Below the pieces are notes generated by a model, which saw nothing but the letters and a program-made list of their open reading frames with translations, ran no database searches and was not told the DNA's origin. From the NCBI GenBank assembly GCA_965224275.1, contig CBDCYR010000012.1, positions 558,001 through 622,000 of the forward strand: a stretch of 64,000 nucleotides of DNA, written 5' to 3'. Below, in pieces: positions 8,725 to 17,129 of this stretch (within the stretch, counting starts at the first letter, position 1; every line of letters starts with the position of its first letter). The stretch is from CAUZWH01 sp965224275. Lineage in GTDB: Bacteria > Pseudomonadota > Alphaproteobacteria > SHVV01. A program made the position numbers and the translations under genes.

Positions 8725-10118
8725 GGCTGTGTCTCGAAAGTGGTGGAAATTTGAGGATGGCGTAATCTCCGGGTGACAAGACAACCACCCAACCGGCGGC
8801 TAGCACCGCCAAGGAGATCACGCCATGAAGAACACTACCGAGACTTCTGCGCTTTTGCTACTGGCCAATGACGCCGGCTATGATCCGCTCGAGGACCGGC
8901 TGCGGGAGAACATCAGATCCACGATCGAGGCCGTTTTTGAGGAGGAACTTGCGCAGTTTCTCGGGCGCTGCCGATACGGTCGAGAGGACGCGCTTCGGCA
9001 AGGGTATCGGAACGGGCACCGGGAGCGGCAACTGACGGGGACATTCGGGACCGAGAGGGTGAGCGTGCCGCGTGCACGGATCGTTGAGGAAGACGGTCGG
9101 GCGTCGGAATGGCGTTCGCGGGCGCTGCCGCGCTACCAGCGGCTGACCAGAAAGGCCGAGGCGCTGATCGCTTCGGTGTATCTGTCCGGAACCAACACGC
9201 GGCGGGTGAAACGCGCGCTGTTCGGGCTCTTCGGGGGTGCTGTGAGCAAGGACGTTGTGAGCCGGGCGTGGCGCAAGGTGAAGGTCGATTGGGACGCCTG
9301 GTGCAGCCGTGGCCTCGCGGATGAGGATATCGTTCGGCTGATCCTTGACGGCACTGTGATCAAGACCCGACTGGATCGCAAGGCCACCAACATCTCGGTT
9401 CTCGCGGCTATAGGGGTGCGCCGGGATGGCCAGAAGGTCTTGCTTTCGATCGGGAATATGGGCGGAGAAAGCCAGGCGGCGTGGCGCCAGTTCCTCGACG
9501 ACCTTGATGCGCGTGGACTGAAACGGCCCGGGTTTGTCATCGTCGATGGCGCGCCGGGACTGGAGGCGGCTCTGTCGGCGCTTTGGGGCGATGACCTTCC
9601 CGTTCAACGCTGCACCGTGCACAAGCACCGCAACCTTCTGGGTCATGCTCCCAAACACATGCATGACGAGCTGAGCGAAGATTACCGCGATATGATCTAT
9701 GCCGACACTGCCTCCGAGGTGGAAACCCGCCGCAAGGTGTTTGTCCGCAAGTGGCGGCTGAAATGCAGGGCCGTCGCGGACAGCCTCGCAGAAGCGGGCG
9801 ACAAGCTCTTTACCTTCACGCGCCTGTCCAAGAGCCAATGGAAATCAGCCCGAACGACCAACGCCATTGAGCGTCTCAACGAGGAGTTCAAGCGCCGGAT
9901 CAAAACACAGACCGTGCTGCCGTGTCCCGAAACAGTGCCGATGCTCCTCTGGGCGCTCCTCGCTTCCGGCCAAATCCAGATGCGCAAAGTCGATGGATGG
10001 GAAACCCTCGATCAGCTAATCGCCGACGAAACCCTTGACCGCGCGGCCTGACCGCCGCAAAACTCAACCCGCTCGGAGAGGCGCCAAAACCAATTTCCAC
10101 CACTTTCGAGACACAACC
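8725..10118 (+). mobile_element. IS256-family element 1, inside the ATPase gene
   Basis: A 1394-bp element with near-perfect terminal inverted repeats: GGCTGTGTCTCGAAAGTGG at the left end against GGTTGTGTCTCGAAAGTGG, the complement of the right end. A 9-bp direct repeat GATTGTACC flanks it (8716-8724 and 10119-10127). Removing the element plus one repeat restores an uninterrupted ABC ATPase frame, which fixes the boundaries. It is a different element from the IS256-family copies at 15219 and 54600. Confidence 0.95.
8825..10051 (+). CDS. IS256-family (mutator) transposase, element 1
   Basis: A 408-residue transposase of the mutator/IS256 type. The RCRYGREDALRQGYRNGHR region and the catalytic residues are visible: D175 (ILDGTVIK), D241 (VIVDGAPG) and E349 (TTNAIERLNEEFKRR), with the C-terminal CTVHKHRN motif before the last glutamate. 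ATG 8825 follows an AAGGAG signal. It looks intact and appears only once in the window. Confidence 0.95.
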   Translation: MKNTTETSALLLLANDAGYDPLEDRLRENIRSTIEAVFEEELAQFLGRCRYGREDALRQGYRNGHRERQLTGTFGTERVSVPRARIVEEDGRASEWRSRALPRYQRLTRKAEALIASVYLSGTNTRRVKRALFGLFGGAVSKDVVSRAWRKVKVDWDAWCSRGLADEDIVRLILDGTVIKTRLDRKATNISVLAAIGVRRDGQKVLLSIGNMGGESQAAWRQFLDDLDARGLKRPGFVIVDGAPGLEAALSALWGDDLPVQRCTVHKHRNLLGHAPKHMHDELSEDYRDMIYADTASEVETRRKVFVRKWRLKCRAVADSLAEAGDKLFTFTRLSKSQWKSARTTNAIERLNEEFKRRIKTQTVLPCPETVPMLLWALLASGQIQMRKVDGWETLDQLIADETLDRAA

Positions 10119-10690
10119 GATTGTACCGACCGCAGGCGCAATTACCTTCGACGGCTTGGATATAACCGCCGCGAAACCTGAGGAATGCGCGCGCCACGGC
10201 GTTAGCATCAAGTTCCAGATAACCAGCGTGCTGACGATGCTTTCGGTTTACGACAACGTGTTGCTGGCCTTGCAATCGGGCGAGACCATGCTGTCGCTGG
10301 CGCGCTCGCGCACCCGCGAGCGGTTCGACGACGTGGTGTTGGGCGCGTTGCGGCGCTTCAAGTTGGCCGAACGCGCCGATGAATTGGCCGGGGTGCTCTC
10401 GCATGGCGAGCAGCAGTGGCTAGAAATTGCGATGGCCCTAGCGCCAAAGCCCAAGCTGTTGCTGTTAGACGAACCAACGGCCGGTATGAGCTTGGAAGAG
10501 CGGCGGGCGACCGGCGAGCTGCTGGAACCGGTACGCGAGTGGTGCGCTGTCGTGATTGTCGAGCACGATCTCGATTTCATTCGCGGTATCTGTGACGTTC
10601 TGACGGTGCTGGATCAGGGTACTGTGATCGGCACCGGCACCCTTGAGGAGATTCAACAAAACGAGCGCGTGAAGGAGGTCTACCTCAGCC

Positions 10691-11392
10691 GTGTCTGATG
10701 CGCCGCTGCTCGCCATTCACAATCTCTGCACCTTCTATGGCACCAGTCAGGTCTTGTTTGACGTCAGTCTGGAGGCGCCACAAAAAGGCGCGATCGCGAT
10801 TCTGGGGCGTAATGGTGCCGGTAAAACGACGCTCTTGAAAAGCATCGTCGGCGAGCTGCGGCCGCGCGCTGGCGAGGTTCACCTCGACGGCATCGACAGC
10901 ACGCGTTTGCCGACCGAGGTGCGAATACGCCGTGGCATTGGCTACGTACCGCAAGAGCAAGCGGTGTTCGGTGGCTTGAGCGTCCAAGAAAACCTACGTA
11001 TCGGCGCCCTCGGTTCCAGCGAGGTGGTGTCCATCGACGAGGTCTTGCGGATTTTCCCAAAGTTGAAGGATCGCCTTGATCAGCTCGCCGGCACGCTAAG
11101 CGGTGGCGAACGCAAGATGCTGGCGATCGCGCGGGCGCTGCTCGGCCTACCCAAATTACTGCTGCTGGACGAGCCAACCGAGGGAGTGTGGGTCGGTGTC
11201 GTCGACGAAATCGTCGAGCGCCTGACTGACCTCAAGGCCGAGATCAGCCTCGTGGTCGTCGAGCAGAATCTGGAGCTGGCGTTACAAGTCTCCCAGTACG
11301 CCTACGTGCTTGACCGCGGTCGCGTTGCCCTCGAAGGAACGCCGCAACAAATAAGAGAGGATCCGAACCTGCTCCGTCTGCTGGCACCGTGA
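10691..11392 (+). CDS. livF-like: HAAT ABC transporter ATPase (LivF/UrtE type)
   Basis: A 233-residue ABC ATPase with Walker A (GRNGAGKTTLLKSI, near residue 37), Q-loop YVPQEQAVFGGLSVQENL, signature LSGGERKMLAIARAL, Walker B LLLLDEPTEG and a switch region VVVEQNLELAL, all typical of LivF. GTG 10691 overlaps the end of the split upstream ATPase gene by 8 bases. LivF works as a heterodimer with LivG, so with livG split it has no partner encoded here. The final gene of the operon. Confidence 0.92.
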   Translation: MSDAPLLAIHNLCTFYGTSQVLFDVSLEAPQKGAIAILGRNGAGKTTLLKSIVGELRPRAGEVHLDGIDSTRLPTEVRIRRGIGYVPQEQAVFGGLSVQENLRIGALGSSEVVSIDEVLRIFPKLKDRLDQLAGTLSGGERKMLAIARALLGLPKLLLLDEPTEGVWVGVVDEIVERLTDLKAEISLVVVEQNLELALQVSQYAYVLDRGRVALEGTPQQIREDPNLLRLLAP

Positions 11393-11422
11393 CCACACTC
11401 GCGACGCGACGGGCGAACCGAG

Positions 11423-12937
11423 TTACATCGACTGCCAATCGCCGATTTGCTCGAACGCGTGGGCAGCGCGATAGATCGTCGGTTCGTCGAAGTGCTTGCC
11501 GATCAGCATCAAGCTGACCGGAAGGCCGTCGCTCATACCGCACGGCACTGCCATCGCCGGGTGGTGGGTGGAATTGAATGGCGCGGTATTGGGGATCATC
11601 TCCATCGCCTTCTCTACATATTCCACGAGCCCGGTGTCCGGCCCCGGTAGCGGCTGCGCCTTCATCGGCGTCGTCGGCATCAGCAGCAGATCGCAACGCG
11701 CCAAGGCGTCGTCATAGGCGGCCCGGAGCTGGCGGTTGATATTCATCGCCTTGCCGTAATAGCGGTTGCCGTAGCAGTCGTTAATGTAGGTGCCGATGAA
11801 GGTCAGCAGCTTGGTGGTTTCCGAGAGCTCGTTGGCGCGTGCGCGCCAGCCGCGGTGGAAATCCATCAGGCTGGTGACGTAGAGGTCGGGGCGGCTGAGA
11901 CCGTAGCTGTCGCCCCACATGAAGCTCTGCGAGCCGCCCTCGAGAGCGATCGGCAACCAGATGTCGGGACCGATCCTGTGCCAGGGGACCGAAATCTCCT
12001 CGACCTCGGCGCCGATCTCGGCAAATCGTTTGGCCGCGGTGCGAACCTTTTCATCGACGTCGGGTTCAGAGGATTCATGGCCGAAGCTCTCCGTGACGAC
12101 GCCGATCTTCATGCCTCTCGCATCGCCGGTCAGGCTATTGGTGTAGCGATGGGTTTTGACCTCGCATTGGCGCGGGTCGTAGCCGTCGGCGCCGGCGATG
12201 ATTTCCAGTAGCAGCGCGTTATCTGCGACGTTGGCGGTCATCGGGCCGGTGTGATCGATATAGATCTCGATCGGCATGATCCCAGAGTAAGGAACCACGC
12301 CGTAGGTTGCTTTCATGCCGTAGGTGCCGCTGTAGGATGATGGGATGCGGATCGAGCCGCCCTGGTCGCCGCCGATCGCCATGTCGACTTCGCCAAGCGC
12401 CACCAGCACGGCACTGCCCGATGACGAACCACCCGACGAGTAGCCCATCTTGTGGGGGTTGTGGACCGGGCCGGTGGCGTTGGTATAGCTGCTGCCGGAT
12501 TGACAGAAATACTCGCAGTGCGCCTTGCCGGCGATCTCGCCGCCGGCATCCAGAATGCGGCTGACGACGGTGGCGTCGATCTCGGGGACGTAGCCTTCCA
12601 GCGTCGAGGCGCCGTTCATCATCGGCACGCCGGCGACCATCACATTGTCCTTCAGGGCAATACGTTTGCCTTTGAGCTTGCCCCGCGAAGCGCCCTTGAT
12701 CGATGTCTTGTAGTACCAGGCGTTGTGCTTGTTCTCTTCCTGCGATGGGCGATACCCAGGCGTGCGCGGATATTTGACCTCTGGCAGATTGTCGGGCATG
12801 GCGTCGACAACGTTGTAGGAGCCGATTGGCGAGCGCATGAGTTCGATAAAAACATTGAGATCGTCGTCGGTAATCGTCAGGTGCATGCGGTCAGCGATCG
12901 ATCGCAAGTGTTCAAGCGTTGGCATCTGGACAGTCAT
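11423..12937 (-). CDS. Amidase, amidase-signature family
   Basis: A 504-residue enzyme of the amidase-signature family, which hydrolyses R-CO-NH2 through a Ser-cisSer-Lys triad. The lysine is in KGKRIALKDNVMV, the cis-serine in the glycine/serine loop GYSSGGSSSGSA and the nucleophile in GGDQGGSIRIPSSYSGTYG. Start ATG 12937 is chosen for the GGGAGG signal 8 bases upstream; the frame opens 6 codons earlier. It converges with the transporter operon. The association suggests use of an amide or nitrile-derived amide (inference). Length is normal for nitrile-pathway or aryl-acyl amidases. Confidence 0.92.
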   Translation of the reverse strand: MTVQMPTLEHLRSIADRMHLTITDDDLNVFIELMRSPIGSYNVVDAMPDNLPEVKYPRTPGYRPSQEENKHNAWYYKTSIKGASRGKLKGKRIALKDNVMVAGVPMMNGASTLEGYVPEIDATVVSRILDAGGEIAGKAHCEYFCQSGSSYTNATGPVHNPHKMGYSSGGSSSGSAVLVALGEVDMAIGGDQGGSIRIPSSYSGTYGMKATYGVVPYSGIMPIEIYIDHTGPMTANVADNALLLEIIAGADGYDPRQCEVKTHRYTNSLTGDARGMKIGVVTESFGHESSEPDVDEKVRTAAKRFAEIGAEVEEISVPWHRIGPDIWLPIALEGGSQSFMWGDSYGLSRPDLYVTSLMDFHRGWRARANELSETTKLLTFIGTYINDCYGNRYYGKAMNINRQLRAAYDDALARCDLLLMPTTPMKAQPLPGPDTGLVEYVEKAMEMIPNTAPFNSTHHPAMAVPCGMSDGLPVSLMLIGKHFDEPTIYRAAHAFEQIGDWQSM

Positions 12938-13679
12938 TTTGGTCGCCTCCCACACAGCGCATTGTCGTCAATGCGATCATATAGGTCGCGGGGGTTTTAG
13001 GCTTGCGCGCAATAACTCGATTTGACCAGTTGCCTAACGCGAGATAGCTGGCGCGAGCTTTTTTTGTATGTCTGAAGTTGGCTGCAAATTCGAGGCGTTT
13101 ATGCGCGGCTCAACGACGTCCGGGTTTGGACGTGAAGCCGACATTTCCGAGGGGGAGATTGGCTACACATCTCCAAAGGTACCTGTCTGCATTGGCACCA
13201 CCCTTATCTTCGATTTTGCCCTTACAGCCTTAGCGAGACCAAAAGACGGATATCTTTTTCCTTTGGCTCATCGAGCGTTTGAAAAAGGGCACCGGGTGGA
13301 AAGATTGAAGATGTAGCTGCTAAGTGTGGTTGTATTTCGCGCCGCTTCACCGCGTTAGCCCTTAGACAGGCTACCTCAGTAACAATTTCCGATACGCGTT
13401 CTATCAAAAGCCATGATGCATGATCGACGGGATTGATCGATCGGCGATTAAGTTTCGAACGGTAACTGATGTCCGTTTTCTAGCGACTTACGTCTTAAGT
13501 TGGGGGATCATCGGACGTGTTCAGTGACCGCCGCTTACGGGGAAAAGTGACCCTAACCGGTCATGGAAACAAATGGCTCCGGCGATGCTGAGTCGCGCCT
13601 ATGGCAGCGATAAGTCGGCTACAGCCGGTGTGCGTTTGCTATGATTTGGGGTTGATCCGGTCCAGGAGGAGGATAGGCC
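12938..13679. other. Gene-poor stretch containing repeat copy A
   Basis: 742 bases with no convincing gene. It holds repeat copy A (13087-13370). The rest (13371-13679) shows several GATCGA/CGATCG motifs near 13421-13446 and nothing else recognisable. Open frames here are short and the two repeat copies do not keep a common frame. Confidence 0.6.
13087..13370 (+). repeat. ~285-bp direct repeat, copy A
   Basis: A 284-base stretch matching 14832-15116 at roughly 95% identity, with one single-base indel near the CTTTTTCC tract. The reading frames of the two copies diverge at that indel on both strands, so a conserved protein is doubtful. A hairpin-forming segment lies near its start (ACGTCC..GGACGT inside GGCT..AGCC). 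No terminal inverted repeats or target duplications are seen. No gene follows this copy directly. Confidence 0.8.
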
Positions 13680-13817
13680 ATGCCGATCTGCAGCGACATT
13701 ACCGCCGTGGTTTCGGTCGGCAACGAATCGGGCGAGTTCTTCCGCGAGGCGGATGGCCTCGCGGAAATCGCGCCCGCCGGGTGGGACCACTCAACAACGC
13801 TCGATGCGCTTGCCTAG
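13680..13817 (+). CDS. Possible small protein of 45 residues
   Basis: ATG 13680 lies behind a very strong Shine-Dalgarno (AGGAGGAGG at 13663-13671) and opens a 45-codon frame (MPICSDITAVVSVGN...) ending in TAG, 64 bases before the crotonase gene. I do not recognise it; it has no membrane segment or cysteine motif. Support rests on the ribosome-binding site only. It could equally be the start of a gene lost to rearrangement. Confidence 0.35.
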   Translation: MPICSDITAVVSVGNESGEFFREADGLAEIAPAGWDHSTTLDALA

Positions 13818-13881
13818 GGGACCACGAAATCTACCGCGCGGCCCGAAGGCTGCTCGGGCTCAATGCCACAAGGAGCATTAA

Positions 13882-14700
13882 ATGACCACGCGAAACTATG
13901 AGCACGTCCGGCTCGACATCGACGGCAATGTCGCGACGATCACCTTCGATGCGCCGCGCTTCCGGAACGCGCTCGGCATCCAGGCTATGCAGGACGTCAT
14001 CGACATCTTCGACGACATCGAAGCGGACAAGGCGGTCGGCGCGGTGGTTCTGACCGGCGCCGGTGATGTCTGGTCGGCCGGATTCCAGCTCAAGGAGGTC
14101 GAAGGCCTGCAGGACGCGGACTCGGCGCGTATCCGGCGCCATTTCCGCAAGGCGTCGCTCTGGTGGCACGAGATTCTCCACCGCATCGTGCGCACCCCAA
14201 AGCCGGTGATCGCCAAGGTCAACGGCATAGTCGCCGGCGGGCCGGTCGGCATGGTCGCTGCCTGCGACATGGCGTTCTGCAACGAATCCGCCAGTTTCTT
14301 CTGCGCCTGGCACACCATCGGCATCGCCAACGACGCGGGCTCGAGCTACATCTTCGCCAAGGTCGTGGGCTTCCGCCGCGCGATGGACCTGCTGCTGACC
14401 AACCGCACGCTCGATTCGGCGACCGCGCTCGACTGGGGGCTTGTCAACGCGGTCTATCCGGACGCCGAGCTCGACGCCAAGGTCGACCCGATCATTCGCC
14501 AACTCGCCGACGGGCCGACCCACCTGCAGGCGCTCGCCAAGGCGACGCTGCACAACGGTTGGAACATGAGCCTAGAGGAGTGCACCGAGTTCGAGCGTTT
14601 GAACGTGCTCGAATCGGTCTCCGATCCGCATTTCAAGGAGCGCCTCGCCGCGTTTCTCCGCGGCGAGAAGTCGGATCAGGCCCGCGTCGTCATTCCGTGA
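13882..14700 (+). CDS. Enoyl-CoA hydratase/isomerase family (crotonase)
   Basis: A 272-residue crotonase-fold protein. The oxyanion-hole segments are visible: RFRNALGIQAM and SAGFQLKEVE early, and KPVIAKVNGIVAGGPVGMVAACDMAF in the middle (in pieces around residues 109-133). AGGAG lies 7 bases before ATG 13882. Members hydrate, isomerise or cleave acyl-CoA thioesters; the reaction here cannot be fixed. The position usually holding catalytic Glu has WHTIGIANDAGSS rather than the E-x-x-x-G-x-x-P pattern, so a non-hydratase activity is likely. It is flanked by the two 285-bp repeats. Confidence 0.85.
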   Translation: MTTRNYEHVRLDIDGNVATITFDAPRFRNALGIQAMQDVIDIFDDIEADKAVGAVVLTGAGDVWSAGFQLKEVEGLQDADSARIRRHFRKASLWWHEILHRIVRTPKPVIAKVNGIVAGGPVGMVAACDMAFCNESASFFCAWHTIGIANDAGSSYIFAKVVGFRRAMDLLLTNRTLDSATALDWGLVNAVYPDAELDAKVDPIIRQLADGPTHLQALAKATLHNGWNMSLEECTEFERLNVLESVSDPHFKERLAAFLRGEKSDQARVVIP

Positions 14701-14785
14701 CAGTGACTACCAGGACAGCGTTAGATCTGATCGGCTGGCGAAAGAGGAAAGCGGCTTAACCAGGAAGCGTATCGAAGGAATGAAG

Positions 14786-14811
14786 GAGCGGCCTTAGGGT
14801 CGCTCTTTCTA
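14786..14811 (+). terminator. Rho-independent terminator after crotonase gene
   Basis: Stem GAGCGGCC (14786-14793) and GGTCGCTC (14798-14805), eight pairs with one G-U, tetraloop TTAG, followed by TTTCT. It lies 85 bases after the crotonase stop and before repeat copy B. Confidence 0.7.
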
Positions 14812-14831
14812 TGTCCAGTTATGGCTAGGCT

Positions 14832-15116
14832 AATTCGAGACATTTGTGCGTGGCTCAACGACTTCCGGGTTTGGACGTGAAGCCGACATTTCCGAGGGGG
14901 AGATTCGCTACACATCTCCAAAGGTCCCCGTCTGCATTGGCACCACCCTTATCTTCGATTTTGCCCTTACAGCCTTAGCAAGACCAAACGACGGATATCT
15001 TTTTCCCTTTGGCTCATCGAGCGTTTGAAAAAGGGCACCGGTTGGAAAGATTGAAAATGTAGCTGCTAAGTGTGGTTGTATTTCGCGCCGCTTCACCGCG
15101 TTAGCCCTTAGACAGG
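14832..15116 (+). repeat. ~285-bp direct repeat, copy B (leader of ridA-like gene)
   Basis: Second copy of the repeat at 13087-13370. Here the repeat ends inside the ribosome-binding site of the ridA-like gene (AGGAGA, start GTG 15127), so the whole repeat is the upstream leader of that gene. On the minus strand this copy holds a 62-codon open frame (14908-15096) that is frameshifted in copy A. A regulatory leader or a small non-autonomous repeat element are both possible. Confidence 0.8.
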
Positions 15117-15218
15117 AGACATTCTAGTGAACATTGAAGGCATAAAAACTCAACCGGACCCCTACCAGCCCTACTTGCTTTCGCAGGCGATCAAGGCAGG
15201 CCCATTTGTATTCGTCTC

Positions 15219-16667
15219 GATCGTGTCCCGCGGAGTGGTGTAAGAGCGTTGCGCTCTACGCTGCTCCCGGCGGGTAGGGCCGGGACGTTCAGGCTGCCAC
15301 GGTGGGCAGCGTGATGGGGACATCATCGCTCAGCGGAGCGATGGATTCCAGCGTCATGTATCTCCTTGAGACGGCCCACTCGTCGTTCTGCTCGAGAAGG
15401 ATGGCGCCGACGAGCCGTGTGATGGCGGCTTCGTTGGGAAAGATACCGACGACGTTGGTGCGACGCTTGACCTCGGCATGGAGCCGTTCGATCGGGTTTG
15501 TGGAGTGCAATTTCTGGCGGTGCTCCCTGGGGAAGCTCATGTAGGCGAGGACGTCGTGCTCGGCTTCGTCCATGAGAACTGCCAGCTTGGGCACCTTGAG
15601 CCTGAGCTGGTCGGCGACCTGGCGCCACTGGACCTTCGCGCTGTCGGCGTCCTCCTGGGCGAAGGCGGTGGCGACGAAGGCGGAGACGACGCGCCGGCCC
15701 TGGCGGCCGGCATGGGCCAGCAGGTTGCGGGCGAAGTGCACGCGGCAGCGCTGCCATGTGGCGCCGAGGATCCGGGTCGCGGCGGCCTTCAGGCCCTTGT
15801 GGTCGTCGGAGATCACCAGCTTCACGCCGCGCAGCCCGCGCCGGGCCAGCGAGCGCAGGAACTCGGTCCAGAAGGCCTCGGCCTCAGACGCGCCGATCGC
15901 CATGCCCAGGACCTCGCGGCGGCCCTGGTCGTTGACGGCCACAGCCACGGTCACCGCGACCGAGACGATGCGCCCGGCCTCGCGCACCTTTACATAGGTT
16001 GCGTCGAGCCACAGATAGGGCCAGTCGCCCTCCAGCGATCGATCGAGGAAGCCGTTGACCTTATCGTCGATCTCGCCGCACAGCCTGGAGACCTGGCTCT
16101 TGGAGACGCCCGACATGCCCATGGCCTGCACCAGGTCGTCGACCGAGCGGGTCGACACGCCCTGGATGTAGGCCTCCTGGATCACCGCAGCCAGCGCCTT
16201 CTCGGCCATCCGCCGCGGCTCCAGGAAGCCCGGGAAGTAGCTCCCCTTCCTCAGCTTCGGGATCTTCAGCTCGACCGTGCCGGCCCGCGTCTCCCAGGAC
16301 CGGTCGCGGTAGCCGTTGCGGTGGGTGATACGATCCGCCGAGCGCTCGCCGTGAGCGGCGCCGGTCAGGCCCTCGACCTCCAGTGCCATCAGCCGCTCGG
16401 CCGTGAAGCCGATCATCTCGCGAAGCAGATCGGCATCGGAGCTCTTCTCCAAAAGCGCGCGCAGGGTCATCATGTCCTGGGTCATCGTGGTTCTCCTTCG
16501 GGTCAGGTTGGTTTGCACTAGCCCAACCCTAAACCGGAACCGCGATGGCCTCCGCTGTGGATAGCCGGCTTGCCTACGCCAGACTCTCGGCGGTCGCTAC
16601 GGCAAGCCGCCTACCCACAGCTAACAGAGGCTCCAACAACTCCTACACCACGTCCTGGGACACGACC
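15219..16667 (-). mobile_element. IS256-family element 2, copy 1, inside ridA-like gene
   Basis: A 1449-bp element with inverted repeats (GATCGTGTCCCGCGGAGTGG at one end, GGTCGTGTCCCAGGACGTGG at the other). The 8-bp direct repeat TTCGTCTC flanks it (15211-15218 and 16668-16675). A second copy of the same length and identical transposase is at 54600-56048. Removal restores the ridA-like frame. Confidence 0.96.
15289..16485 (-). CDS. IS256-family transposase, element 2 copy 1
   Basis: A 398-residue mutator-type transposase starting at ATG 16485 behind GGAG; the frame opens 11 codons earlier. Catalytic residues likely D161 (LWLDATYVKVRE), D227 (VISDDHKGL) and E333 (STNPIERLHAEVKRR), with the family motif CRVHFARNLLAHAG. 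It matches the transposase at 54670-55866 exactly. Confidence 0.95.
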   Translation of the reverse strand: MTQDMMTLRALLEKSSDADLLREMIGFTAERLMALEVEGLTGAAHGERSADRITHRNGYRDRSWETRAGTVELKIPKLRKGSYFPGFLEPRRMAEKALAAVIQEAYIQGVSTRSVDDLVQAMGMSGVSKSQVSRLCGEIDDKVNGFLDRSLEGDWPYLWLDATYVKVREAGRIVSVAVTVAVAVNDQGRREVLGMAIGASEAEAFWTEFLRSLARRGLRGVKLVISDDHKGLKAAATRILGATWQRCRVHFARNLLAHAGRQGRRVVSAFVATAFAQEDADSAKVQWRQVADQLRLKVPKLAVLMDEAEHDVLAYMSFPREHRQKLHSTNPIERLHAEVKRRTNVVGIFPNEAAITRLVGAILLEQNDEWAVSRRYMTLESIAPLSDDVPITLPTVAA

Positions 16668-17129
16668 TTCGTCTCAGGACAAGTTGGCTGCGACGACGAT
16701 TTAAACGTTGTCCCGGGAGGGTTTTCCGCACAAGGCGAACAAGCTTTCCGCAACCTAAATCGAGCGCTAATTGCTGCCGGCAGTTCTTTGGAGAATGTCG
16801 TGAAGGTCACGATTTTCGTCACCGACATGGAACAGTTCAGTCACGTGCTTGATTTGCGCAGAAAGTATTTTTCCGCGCCGTATCCGGCCGACAGCATCGT
16901 CGAGGTTAAGGGGCTTTACACACCCGAGGCGATGATTGAAATCGAAGCGATCGCGATCACCATTGCTGGCCGCGCGGAGACATGATCTTTCCCGTACCGT
17001 GGGCCTACGACGCGTCGATTAATCTCCAAGGATCATTGCGATGAAATCGGTGATCATCGGACTTGACCCGAATCCTCGACTAAATCCGGCACAAGGCGGC
17101 GCGGCCGTATGCGCTGAATGTTGGTTCGA

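Larger units (their letters stand above)
8561..10698 (+). pseudogene. livG-like: HAAT ABC transporter ATPase (LivG/UrtD type), split by IS256 element
   Basis: Two pieces, 8561-8724 and 10128-10698, join in frame across the insertion when one 9-bp target copy is kept, giving a 244-residue ABC ATPase. The 5' piece holds Walker A (GLVGPNGSGKSTLMKCI). The 3' piece holds the Q-loop (IKFQITSVL), the UrtD/LivG-type signature LSHGEQQWLEIAMAL, Walker B LLLLDEPTAG and the H-loop VIVEHDLDF. Neither piece can work alone: one has the P-loop, the other the rest. The 5' piece reads into the IS and stops at 8776. The gene overlaps livM by 14 bases and livF by 8 bases. Confidence 0.9.
15127..16985 (+). pseudogene. 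ridA-like: RidA/YjgF-family protein, split by IS256 element 2
   Basis: Pieces 15127-15218 and 16676-16985 join in frame when one 8-bp target copy is removed, giving a 133-residue Rid-family protein. The N-terminal part has YQPYLLSQAIKAGPFVFVSG and the C-terminal part has EQAFRNLNRALIAAGSSLEN and VEVKGLYTPEAMIEIEAIAI. RidA proteins hydrolyse reactive imines/enamines; relatives act in amide and pyrimidine catabolism. The typical C-terminal Arg-Cys pair is not seen. Start GTG 15127 has AGGAGA 7 bases upstream. The 3' piece is in frame with an open reading frame from the IS end (ATG 16545), but a working protein is unlikely. Confidence 0.9.

Noticed and set aside
13501..13560. GTGACCGCC and GGGGAAAAGTGACCC, resembling an old IS end
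   Set aside because: No partner end, transposase fragment or duplication could be found.
13087..15116. The repeat pair plus crotonase as a composite transposon
   Set aside because: Repeats have no transposase, no terminal inverted repeats and no target duplication.
15478..16521. 347-codon open frame antisense to the IS256-family transposase (also 54859-55902)
   Set aside because: Appears in both copies only because the element is identical; composition is that of a shadow frame.
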